A stretch of DNA of 64,000 nt from Manis javanica (lineage: Eukaryota > Chordata > Mammalia > Pholidota > Manidae), in NCBI RefSeq assembly GCF_040802235.1, contig NC_133156.1, positions 138,367,173 through 138,431,172 of the forward strand. Direction: 5' to 3'. The notes below the pieces were generated by a model that was not told the DNA's origin, made no database searches, and saw only the letters and a list, made by a program, of their open reading frames with translations. The position numbers and the translations under genes are program-made. Positions within the stretch are counted from its first letter, which is position 1. Every line of letters begins with the position of its first letter. Positions 36,480 to 48,800 of this stretch are shown piece after piece.

Positions 36480-37275
36480 GGATACTACAGGTACCATTGC
36501 TATGTACCAAACTATCCCAAATCTGGTGGGTTAAAGAAACAACATTTTAAAAGTAAAATGTCTCAGATTCTGCAGGCAAGGAATTCAGGCAGGGCTCAGC
36601 TGCACAGTTCTTCTGCATTTAGTGATGTTAACTGAGATTATTCAGTGCTACTCAGCTGGCAGTTGGGCTCATCTGAGGGTTCACAATGGCTCTACTCACA
36701 AATCTAGCACCTGATGCAGGTGGCTGGCAGTCTGGGCTCCAGATAGGACTGTGGACTGCAGCAGGTAGAGTGACTTCTCCAGCATGGTAGTCTTGAGTAG
36801 TTGGGCTTCTTGAATGTTGGCTGGCTTCCTGTACAGCAATAGTTCTCAACCAGAGGTGTGTTTGCCCACCCAGGGGACAATTGGTGATACATGGAGACAG
36901 TTTTGGTTGTTACAACTAGGATAAGAGTGGAGGCTGCTAAATGTCCTGTAATGCACAGGATGGTCCCATTCACTACTCCCACAAAAGAATTATTCAGCCA
37001 AAAATGTCAATAGTACTGAAGTTGAGAAAATCTGCAATTGATCTGGTTACCCAAGAGATTAGAGGCTGCATCTGCAAGGCCTTTCTGAAGTTATGAAGAA
37101 TCACTTTCCCCCTTGTATTGGTTATAAGGGATTCACAAAGCCCATCTGGATTCAAGGGGAAAGGAAGAGACTCCACCTGTTGATGGAGGACTGTCAAGGT
37201 CACATTGTGCTGGAGCATGGGGATGGCACTACTTCGGAAAATACAATTTACTCCTACAGAGATGGAAGCATAAAA
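36480..37275. repeat. MaLR/MER-type LTR-like repeat split by a MER5A
   Basis: Starts 'ctatgtaccaaactatcccaaatctggtgg' (family 'tgcataacaaattaccccaaaacttagtgg') and resumes after the MER5A with 'ctttctgaagttatgaagaatcac' and 'gggagaggtaacat'-like text. Diverged. The same type occurs at 56740-57225. Confidence 0.5.
36838..37035 (+). mobile_element. MER5A (hAT-Charlie) DNA transposon
   Basis: 'cagcaatagttctcaaccagaggtg', 'cccaggggacaattggtgatac', 'tggagacagttttggttgttac', 'ctaaatgtcctgtaatgcacagg' and the end 'gtactgaagttgagaaaatctgc' give an almost complete MER5A. Non-autonomous. Confidence 0.85.
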
Positions 37276-38169
37276 CGTGGGGGAGAGAGGTAACATTTAA
37301 TGCCAGAAAAGTCAAAGTCCTGAATATACATAAAATGCAGCTGGGGAAAAGGAATAGACCCAATCAAGGTGCTTCCTTTCTATCTTGGGTCCAGTTGACA
37401 AGCAACAAATCACTGACAGGTGGATCTGTCAGGAAGAGTCAGGCTTCCCTTCCTGGGGATGTGGGACATTTACAGTCAAATAATGTATATTGTTGTTTTA
37501 ACGCACTACATTTTAAATAATTTTTTATGAAGTAGTAGAAAAATATATATTAAAAAAACAAACACAATTTCTTAATGATTCTTAAGCTGGATACATTGGG
37601 GAAAAAGCTTCTGTCTGAAGGCTTCAGAGACTGAAGCAGTTTAGACTTGATGATCCATCTGGCTAGGAGAGAAGCAAGCCTATTGAGTTGGATTTCTGAT
37701 CAGTCTGGGAATTGAAGGGCCTACATCCCAGAAAGAAAGAAGACAGAGGCTGGTAGATAAAGTCTTTCCTCATCTTCACCCTCCCCTACCCACTGGAGAC
37801 CAGGCAGAGGTGCAGCTCACTAGCTCCTTGGGGGTCCCAGGCACTGAGCATTCATAGGTAGGGGCTCAGGAGTGTGGGCTTGACTCATCTCCACTCTCCT
37901 GACTTCCCATCTCACCCACCTTTGGCCTTATTTCCACTCCTGGGAATGGTAATTCCCAATAAAGTAAGAGCTCATAAGCGCTCTGCCTGAGGCTTCAACT
38001 CATTAGTGAGACCAGATTTAAAATAAATGAACAGAAACTAAACATTTTTAAGACACCAATGATGGCTAATTAGGAGATACAAGAAGAAAGCATCCGATAG
38101 ATTTTACTGTGCTGTGTATTCATTATCAGTTCAAAATATTTCCTAATTTCCACTGTGCTGTTACTGGCT
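37276..38169. other. Intergenic, no feature seen
   Basis: No gene or clear repeat recognised. Confidence 0.45.
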
Positions 38170-38650
38170 GTGATGCTGCACTTCCCAGGGTGGTGTCTCA
38201 GAGATGACGAAGAATGAGGCCAGCAGACAAGACTATGGAACAACCAGGAAAGCTTTTAATTAGGAACGAAAAGAGAAAAAATCCTGCTAGCAAGCATGGG
38301 CTCCAAGAGAGGATGCTGTTGAGGTGACTGGGTCTGGGGATTTATAAGCTTCTAGGAAGGAGGAAGTCCATGCCCTGTAGACCTAATAGAAACTGAATTG
38401 ATGACATCACAACTCACTACTGATTGGCTGAAAGTATGATGCTCTATTTGCATAGAGCAACTCATTCCTGATTGGCTGAAAGTACAGCACTCCATTTACA
38501 TAGGATGTAATCAATCAGGGCTGAGGTCTTTCTACCTATGTACTTTCAGATGGCTGGGTTGGACTGGAGATTTTTGGAGGAAGAAGGCCTTGCAACTGGC
38601 TAGGAGTTGCTGCTGGCACCAAGATGGGGATGGGAATTTTGCATCTTTCA
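38170..38650 (-). mobile_element. Probable LTR with duplicated CCAAT-containing unit, antisense
   Basis: In the minus sense there is a pair of 44-bp direct repeats (38412-38455 and 38460-38503), each with CAGCCAAT. A TATAAA (rc of 38341-38346) lies ~65 bp downstream, followed by a U5-like part with ATTAAA near 38258. This is the layout of a retroviral U3-R-U5. Edges are approximate and no target duplication was found. Confidence 0.6.
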
Positions 38651-40430
<1,780 letters not shown>

Positions 40431-40434
40431 TAGG

Positions 40435-41240
40435 TTCTTGGCTGAGGCCTCCCCATTAAAAAAAAATACAGATTAACAGGAGAAAAGCAAGAGAAGTTTA
40501 ATGTTGTAACTCGGGGTGGGGGGTGGGGAGTGGGATGGGGGTGAGGATATTTTCCCGGACTGGGGCAAATTACCTTTGAAACCGAAATCAGTCAAAGGGA
40601 GAAATAGAGTGGGAGGAACCCATTTATTGCTTACAAGCCGTCATCCACTTCTGCTCGCCCATCTCTCGCAACCCTGCTGTGAAAAAGGACCCCACCCAAC
40701 CTCTCCAGTCCAGATAGGCCCTGCTTCCCCTAGCAATTACCTATTGATATGGAGATGTACTTCTCTCCACCCCTTGGAAACACCTATTGATATGAAAATG
40801 CACTAAGGCTAGGCTAGAGATTCTGGAAATACTGCAATTTTACCCACAAAAGTATACCATCTTTATACATGGGCGATACCCAGAAAAAACAGAGTAACTC
40901 CCCAAACTGGCTCAAGCCATCTCCTTAAATATCTTCTTCAGCTAAAGGCAAAAGAAACATGTTGAGAGGAGGTGACCAGGAAAAGCATGGTAAACAAGGT
41001 AAGTTTTGTTGTGTAGTTCTAAATATACACCTCCTCCATTGACAAGATTCTCCTGATTTAGAGTCATCTTTCTCTTCCAGGTACTGAGACAGAGACACCC
41101 TTACAGATGGAGATTGCCCTTGTCAACATCACTTACAGAGCTTTTCCTTTGTCTGCTGTTTCTTAAAAACAATCAGCTCAGAATAATCCTGTGTGAAGGA
41201 GGCATATTTTGGGGTGGTGTATTCTGCTCACCTCTTATAA
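40435..41240 (-). mobile_element. LTR-like element (family of 47210-47655), interrupted
   Basis: Edges share text with 47210-47655: 'aacaggagaaaagcaagagaagtttaat' on the left and 'agctcagaataatcc...ttttggggtggtgtattctgctc' on the right. The middle is interrupted by the younger LTR at 40505-40848. Family name not recalled. Confidence 0.55.
40505..40848 (-). mobile_element. Solo LTR nested in an older LTR
   Basis: 344 bp, TGTAAC...ACA on the + strand. Flanked by AATGT (40500-40504) and AAAGT (40849-40853), a 5-bp target duplication with one mismatch. Shares 'gaaaccgaa', 'ggaacccatttattgct' and 'gagattctggaaat' with the LTR at 21121-21533. A G-rich tract occupies its + strand left end (40513-40541). 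Confidence 0.7.
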
Positions 41241-41992
41241 GTGGCAAAATCTGAAAATGCAATCAGTGTCATATGAAAATTTTTCTTTTTATCTGTTTAA
41301 GAGTTGCTAACATGATCTCTGATGATACGGGATTTCTTCCATGTATTTTTAGTTTTAAACCCATTTTATTAGAATTACATTTTCCTACAGCAGTCAAGTT
41401 TTTTTCTTATCATACTAACACCAGTCCTAGAAATAGAGGTATCATTCTAATTACTATCATCAAGATATTTATTGTTTAGCACATGCATAATTGAGCATAA
41501 ATTATATAAGCATGTGTCTATACTAGGTGTTCTAAAATTTAAATTACTGGGAGTTCATAATTTTTCACATCAAATTTTTAGCTTCATAAAGCTCATCTCA
41601 AAACCGCAATGTCCTTTGAAATCTGTGGGAAGTCTGTTCACTGATCATTGGAAAAGATGAAACATAAGCCAGAAGAAAGTGACTCTCACAAGTATGTTAT
41701 GAGTAACCTCTTGCATGTGCATTACTTTTCATCTACCATCAATTAGCTTTTTATTTTAAGCATATGTTCTTGTATTATGCATAGCATGTGCAATTAGTCT
41801 TTGGATCCTATCCTTCTTTCCTAATTGTGTCTACTCCTTTCAAGATAAAAACAGTCTAATACTTAACTTCTCATTTTTTTTAAAACTTATTCTGAAAATT
41901 TTTTTGTGTAGCTCATCATCTCCTTTTCATAGTTAAAATTTTCGCTATTTCTCCAACAGTCTTAGTTTGAGAGGAGTTTTACTGTTATTTGG

Positions 41993-42232
41993 GGCAGGGG
42001 TTCTCTACTTTGGCACTATTGACATTTTGGGCCAGATAATTTTTGTGGTGGGGGTCTGTTCTGTGTATTGCAGGATATTCAGCGATGCTCCTGGCCGCTA
42101 CCCAGCTCCATGCCTGAAGCCCTGCCCACTAGTTGTGACAACCTGAAATGTCTCCAGACAGGGTCAAATATCCCCTAAGGATGGGGGACAGGAGTGGGCA
42201 AAGCTCCTGTCTGCTGAGAACCACAGTTAGGG
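41993..42232 (-). mobile_element. MER5A (hAT-Charlie), antisense
   Basis: 'caggggttctctactttggcactattgacattttgggccagataat' and the end 'ctgctgagaaccacag' give an almost complete antisense MER5A. Confidence 0.85.
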
Positions 42233-42461
42233 TGAGTTTTTGGTTTGTGTTTCCATTTTCAACAATAATTTATAAATGGATTCTTTGAAATATTAGAGTA
42301 AGTAGGCCTTTTACAACAGGACTTTTTTTTTTTCAGGAAGTATTCAGATAGGAGCCTAGGAAGTGTCACACTTACTCAATGACCTTCCACTCTGTTATTT
42401 TTTTCTTTGCCAGTGACATCAAAAAACAATGTGGAAAGAGTATAGCTATGCTACTTCATGC

Positions 42462-42892
42462 TGTCAAACTCAAAAGGCCAGGTATGTGAAAATGAAGATG
42501 AAAGTCAAGTTTACCTCAGTTAAAAACACGACAACAGGCCTAAAATGCAGTCGCTTGTGCTAAGCCCAAGTCACCCAACTGAGATTTAACTTAACTACGG
42601 TTTCAGTTCTCCCAGAAATAGAATCTTGAACTAGTTAGTCAGAAATTGCCTAATCAGTAATCTTCCTGAGACCCCTGCCATCCCCTGAAGGAGAATGACC
42701 TTATAATAACCTGTCTTTTTTTGCCTAGTATAAATTCCTTGTTCCTGTTCCCTTCTGCTTATAAAAGCCTTTCATTTTGTACAGCTCTTGGGAGCTTCTT
42801 TCTATCTGTTAGATGGGATGCTATCAGATTCATACTGATTTTTGTTTAAGTAAACTCAACATTTTAAATATGCCTCAGTTTATCTTTTAACA
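42462..42892 (+). mobile_element. LTR, sense
   Basis: TGTCAAACTC start, TATAAAAG near 42759, then 'tttgtacagctcttgggagcttc' and 'gatgggatgct' lead to the end TTTAACA. This is the core promoter and R region of a retroviral LTR. It abuts the L1 fragment downstream. The target duplication is not clear. Confidence 0.6.
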
Positions 42893-43200
42893 CTGCACTG
42901 CCATGTTCACTGCAGAATTATTCGTAATAACAAAGGTATGGGAACCACCTAAGTGTCCATCAGTGGATGAATGGCTAAAGAAAATGTGGTCCATATATAC
43001 AATGAAATATTATTCACCTTTAGAAAACAAAAAATCTAGCCATTGGCAACAACATGGGTGAAACTTGAGGGCACTGTGCTTAAGTGAAATAAGTCAAACA
43101 GAGAGCGACAAATACTCTATGTTCTCACTTATATATGGAGTCTAAAAAAGTCAGCCTCACAGAAGCAGAGGGTAGAAGACTGGTTAAAAAACTGAGGGTT
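42893..43200 (+). mobile_element. LINE-1 3' fragment
   Basis: 'catgttcactgcagaattattcgtaataac', 'taagtgtccatcagtggatgaatgg', 'aagtgaaataagtcaaacagag' are the L1 ORF2 terminal region in sense orientation, truncated at both ends. Confidence 0.85.
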
Positions 43201-43294
43201 TTTTTTTTGTTTTTTTAATTGAGGAAGCTGCATTCATGATCTTAGCCACCTCTAACAGCACAGATTTCTTTTTTGGTCTGCTCTTACAGAGGAG

Positions 43295-43545
43295 GCATAA
43301 AACAGAGTGGTTAAGAGGATGGGCTTGGGAGCCAGACTACCTGGTGTGGAGGCAGCCCCTGCTGCTTACTAGCTGCCGGAATGGGTACAACTCATTTCCT
43401 CTGGACCTCCCTTGCCTCTTCAGTAAAGGAGGATGTTAATACCTGCTTCACAGCACTGTGGTGAGGATTAAATAAATTAACACGTGTTAAGTGCTTGGAA
43501 CAGTACCTGACTCAGTAAATGATCAATTTCAGTTATCAACAGTAA
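43295..43545 (+). repeat. MIR SINE, nearly full length
   Basis: Complete order: 'cagagtggttaagagg', 'gggagccagactacctgg', 'ttactagctgcc', 'aactcatttcctctgg', 'aggatgttaatacctgcttcac', 'ggattaaataaattaacac', 'agtgcttggaacagtacctg'. This is the best MIR of the window. Confidence 0.9.
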
Positions 43546-43639
43546 GTGCACAAGAATTGTTCATGTAGTTGAAGACATATTCATTCTTAACATAAATCTT
43601 TACAAGTGTTTCAATCACTTCATTCTCTTGTTCATTATA

Positions 43640-43875
43640 TAAAACTTTTTTGAATACCTACTAACACACCAATGCGTTTGGTACCAAGCACTGTGAGCAG
43701 ACTGTAAATTTTATATCTATATAGATGGTCTAACATCATGTAACTTGTGATCTAGTGGTGGAGAAAAACAAGTGGACAGAGTTAGAGGACAACTCTGGTG
43801 GCACATGCTCAAAAGGGTTCTGGGTGATCTAATAGGCTACTGCCAGGGCTTGGGATTGTTGGAGGGAGACAAGAG
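43640..43875 (-). repeat. LINE-2 3' end, antisense
   Basis: 'tttgaatacctactaac...gtaccaagcactgtgagca' and 'tgtgatctagtgg' resemble the antisense L2 tail. Confidence 0.5.
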
Positions 43876-44655
43876 CGCTAATGTGGTTATTTTAAGGGTA
43901 AAAACTTGTAACAAACCATTTTGAAAGGGACTCCTCTGAACATGTGTCTCATTCTTTACGCATTGCCTGTGCTGCAAACTTTCTTGGAAACTCACGCTCT
44001 TCACTATGACTCTCAGTGATCATGCAGGGCTACAAGGCAAACGTACCTCCAGTGTCTTACTACACTGGGTTTAGAGCTCTTTGCTTTTAAATGCACTCTT
44101 ACCACTGAGATTTAAAAGTGATCGGGTCTGTTTTTTTGGGAGCAGAACTGGAATATCAGTTGTTGTTTTCCAAAGCTGCTATCTGCTTATATTTCCAAAT
44201 TTGTTATTTGTTTGCTGTGGATAGGAAAACTAGGCAAGCATGTGTATTGGAATCATACTTAAAATCACATGTAACAAACCGAGTGGTCTCATCACACAGG
44301 AAAGTAGATTTTTAAGTGGTTGTATTGGGTAGGCTCTGGTGGTCTTTTGAAGGCTAATTTATTTCCTGGTTCTAAGTCGCATTTGATGCAATAGTGACTG
44401 TTTGGTAATTAAATTGTCTCAATTCTTCTTGTAGTGATATTTTCCCAATGGAAAGTGTGCTCCTGTTTCAGTAGTGCATTATGTAGTTGATTCACTTTTA
44501 TCTTACTTATAACTGTCTTCATTTTTTATGAAGTTGAGTCATATCTTCCCTGACACTTCCTTGTCTCTGTAGTCCTCATGCTTATGTCTAATATCCACAG
44601 AAGTTTTTCCATCTTTTTGATTCTGTTAGTTGCTGAGATGGAGCATACCTGTTGT
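43876..44655. other. Intergenic, no feature seen
   Basis: Unclassified; no gene supported. Confidence 0.45.
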
Positions 44656-44840
44656 ACTCCTATCTAGCCTTCAAAGCCCAACTCAAATTACCCACTCTGA
44701 GAAACTTTACTTATGATAATCATTGTTCCTCTGCAGAATTGTTTATGACTATACTTCTGTCACACTTTTAATCTTCCTACTACAACTTTTAATCTATGTA
44801 ACATATTTATGTCTATGGGACTATCTTAGTTAACTATGGC
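44656..44840 (+). repeat. LINE-2-like 3' fragment
   Basis: 'tagccttcaaagcccaactcaaattaccc' and the following text are consistent with the L2 3' region, strongly diverged. Confidence 0.4.
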
Positions 44841-45619
44841 TTTTCTGAGGTCAGGTTCATCTGTTTCACAAAGTCCATTACCAAAAACTTGTCACTTGAT
44901 AATTGTTATTTGCATGAAAAGATGGTGTTTTATGTTCTGTACTCAGTCCCTTTTTGATAATAGCCATCATTTGTGGGGTTCTCATACACTTACCACCCCC
45001 TCCACACACACATCTACCAGAATATTGAACTCATGCTTATAATCAAAATTATTTTTTCTTTAACCATAGTATGTTAGTCCACTTATTCAAAACTGCCTGC
45101 ATTTAAGAAGTCTTGTATATAGCTACATTTCTAACTCTCTGTTTTGCATTTCAGTGTCATCCAGAGTGCAGTTTCATGCTATCAGCTTTGCCAGGAGGGA
45201 CTAAGTTTGGGAGTTCAGGTGGACAAGAAGAAGGAACTGACAAGGACTCTAAATGAAATGGGCTAGAAGTTAAATTCTAAGATAAAGGGAGAAGAGTTGG
45301 CATCTGTTCATACCTGTCAAGTAGTCATTCCTTTGGAAACATTTCTTTTTGAGGAGCTGCTATTAATCCATACCAACCATGCAGTTCTGTTGAAGGTAAC
45401 TTCAGTGACTGGTCAGCAGCTCATGATTCAGACTGACTAAATCATTATAGTCCTCTTCTGAAATCATCAAGTCTGGAAAAGGGGTGGACTGGGTAGAATT
45501 TGGGTTGGGATATGAAATTTGTGATCTGGGGTAAACATGGAGCTGCCCCCACTTCTTGTCTGAAAGAGGACTCTTCTAAGGTGAAGGGGAGCAGACCAGT
45601 GCTGCTAACACAGGCAGAT

Positions 45620-45765
45620 GCCCTGTGAAAGAAGTAGGAATCCTAGGAGTCTATGGTAGAGCACCCAGGATTCAGGCCAGCACCCTGCTGAAGCCCTGTG
45701 AAAGAAGTAGGAATCCTAGGAGTCTATGGTAGAGCACCCAGGATTCAGGCCAGCACCCTGCTGAA
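45620..45765 (+). repeat. Perfect 73-bp tandem duplication
   Basis: Two adjacent copies, 45620-45692 and 45693-45765, are identical over all 73 bases by direct reading. Each starts GCCCTGTGAAAGAAG and ends CACCCTGCTGAA. GCC follows the second copy as the start of a third. No known repeat family is recognised in the unit. Confidence 0.97.
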
Positions 45766-47205
45766 GCCAAGCTCCAGCACAGCATCCTTGCACATGTTTC
45801 TCGCTTCATGACTCCACTCTCTTCGGAATGGTGGTGAAACTAATCAGGCGTCGCACAGGTGAGGTAAGTATCCTGAGGACAGTGGGGTGGGCAGGGAGAG
45901 GGAGAAGAGAAAGGAAACTTGGGTGTCCCACTGTGCTTACTGATCTCAGATTCATCCTTAGAGATTTTGATAAAGGAATCCATAGAAGAGTTTGTCTCTA
46001 ACAAACGAATTTTTTGCTCAGCATCTAAACATCATGGTAGTATAGCTATCTTTAATTAGTTTGGAACTCTATCAATAACTTAAAAAAGTAAATAATAGTT
46101 CTTTTGAATTAAGATTTCAGTTTGTATTTACTTGTTTCGTCCACATTTATTGAGCTCCCACTAATGTCAGGCATCATAGTTTAAGCTTCAGAGAAAAGGT
46201 TCATTTAAACAGATAGACTCGAAGTCTAAGTAGCTTACAATCTAGCACAAGGTGGGAAAGCCCAGGTGAATGCATACCTACCCAAAATGCAGAGCATAAT
46301 ATGATTAAGTTCATAGGTAATGCATTTAATGTGTGAGTTTGGTAGAAAAATAGATGATTTTCAGCTGAAGGAAGATCAGGGCTGGCTTTATTCCAGACCC
46401 CTCTAAAGCTTGGGTGGTTCTAGAAGGTCATATTGATTCAATTGCATTCCAGATGTCAATCAGGTTTAAGAAATCTGACGGATACAGTAATTCAACCTAT
46501 TTCTATGCCTTCAGCCTGTCAGGTAAAAAGCTCTTCTACATTTCCTTCTAACTTTCCTACAGTTCCTTATAACTTTCAAGGTAGGGAGACCAAGTGAGAA
46601 AATAATGTTTAGTTATTTTTTGTAATCTTGTAATGCAATATGATTCTTTACAAATCAAACATGCCCTTAAGATATTCCTTTCTTGTTCTGAACATCCTAA
46701 AGTATTTTAGGGGATATAGAAAGAAGTGTTTTTGGTAGTAATTGGGAGCTAATTATCTCATAGCTTTGATGGTATTTGTATGCAGATGGTACACAGCTGT
46801 GAGCTTTCAGAAAAGATACCAGGTTCTAGAAGAAATCCATGTCAAATCCAGTAAGAGTAGAGAAGGGAATGGTCAGCCAGCTTAGATTTGGAAGCCTTTA
46901 TGAATGCATGAGTGAGCAGGGACAGGCAACACTGAAGAGATGCAAGAGGCAAAGATGGAAAGATTATATGAAGGTATGGTACCAAACTTACAGGTAGAAT
47001 TCACAAATGGTAGAAGGTGGTGCTGTGCAAAATCATGAGTGCACAATGGATGATCAATGATATTGGCCAGATTTGGAGATCATCCATCCATACTCCTCCA
47101 CTTTCCCTTAAGACCAGTGGTATGCATTTTCAAGTTTATGATGTCTTCATTAAATGTGAGATCAAGGTTTAGGGAAGGAAAAATTTCTCCTTTATCCTTT
47201 CTAGA
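45766..47205. other. Intergenic with an antisense LINE-2 trace
   Basis: 46140-46330 ('tttattgagctcccactaatgtcaggcatcatag') resembles an L2 tail in antisense. The rest is unclassified. Confidence 0.45.
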
Positions 47206-47209
47206 TTCA

Positions 47210-47655
47210 TTTGGCTAGTCTATTAATTCAATTGACATAAGATAGACCAATAGGAGAAAAACAAATTTAATTACATAGGTACATGGACCCCTTAAAATAT
47301 GAGACCCAAGGGAAAGTTGAGCAGTTGAGCTTATATACCATCCTGAGCTAAGGAACAGAATAGGGGCCTGGGCTTTCAAGGGTAGAGGGCAATTCATAGG
47401 AGCATAAGAAGAGCAGATGTTTGGTAACTAGATGTTTTCCCTGCCATGCAGTTAAGTCTTTCAGATAAAAATTCATCTCTGGTAATAGTGCTCTTTCTGG
47501 ACCAGGCTCCCTATCTAGTAACTTCTTTTTGGTAGTTAAGGGAGAGGGAGAAGTTTTCCTTGGATCTGTTGGGTCTTGATTGCTTTCAACTCAAAATAAT
47601 CCATATGCCAAAGTAGTATGTTTGGGGGTCATGTATTCTGCTCCTCCTCAAAAGT
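47210..47655 (-). mobile_element. LTR-like element (same family as 40435-41240)
   Basis: 'accaataggagaaaaacaaatttaatt' on the left and 'ctcaaaataatccatatgcc...gggggtcatgtattctgctcc' on the right, with 'accaggctccctatctagtaac' inside. Not interrupted here, so it shows the intact layout of the family. Confidence 0.6.
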
Positions 47656-47939
47656 CAACCAAGACTTTGACTTTACTTATACATAGTAGCAAATGACTAA
47701 TTAGGCAGCAAGTGCAAATTACTAAGAGTACAGAGTAATTTTAGTTAATTTGGTTAAGGTATGAAAAAATATTTTTCATCACAGGGAGCACACCAGAATG
47801 ACATGACTGTAACCTTTGTTGCTCTACAGATTGCATTCCCACCTGTGAACTGTGGTTTAACCAGCTGTACAGTGCCTCAGACACAGAAGCCAATTAATAG
47901 TTACCTGCTTGATTGCCTGAATTATTCAGATATTTGTTC

Positions 47940-48800
47940 AATTAGTACTGGCTGAGCACTACTGTGACCAAGCACTGTTTTAGGCACTGAGGACAGAGCA
48001 GTGAACAAAACCATCTCTGATGGAGCCAGTGTTCCAGTGGGAGATGTTAGATGAGAAAAGCAGCAAATAAAATCTACACCATAGGTAAATATATAATGTT
48101 GAGCAATAAAGTGGTGTGAAAAAGAATGAAACTGGGCAAGGATTAGAGTTAGGCAAGGATTAAAGGAGTGAATATGGAGTTGATAATAGAGTTAAGGGGA
48201 GTGGAGGAGTCTAGTTCAGACAGGAAAGCTGAGGAAGGTGTTTCTGCTGAGGTGCCTCTGAGCAGACATTTGACTGAAGTGAGGAGTGAGGTAGGGGGCA
48301 TATGGAGATGTCTTCAGAGACATCACCAGGAACTAGGCTGAAGACTTGTAGAGCTTGCTGAGATTTCTGATACTGCACAAAGTGTGATGGAAGCCATTGG
48401 TGGGTACTGGGCAGGTAGATGGCATGATTGGACTTACATTTGAATAGGATCATTCTGACAGCTATGGGGGATGGACTCAAGAGTAAGAAGCAGGATGAGA
48501 GGAGGTTATTTCAATAGTGCTGGTATACCATGATGGTGTTTTGAGTTGTGATGGTGCACATGAGGGTAAGAAGTAGTGTGAAAATTGAAGTATATTTTGG
48601 AAGTGCCTCCAAAAGAATTTTTTGATACACTGAATGTATGATGTGAAAAATTAAAGTCAAGGATGATTCCAAGGATTTTGGCTTAAGTAACTGGATAGTG
48701 AACAGCTGGTTTACTGGCGTAATGAAGATTGGGAAAGGAGCAAGTTTGGGTATTATTTGCTTTTGGACTGGTTAGTTTGAAATGGCTTTTAGGTGTCTTA
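47940..48800 (-). mobile_element. LINE-2, antisense
   Basis: 'caagcactgttttaggcactgagg', 'agcagtgaacaaaacc', 'ggcatgattggacttac...ggatcattctgacagct', 'aaagtcaaggatgattccaagg', 'taactggatagtg' follow the antisense L2 order. Confidence 0.7.
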
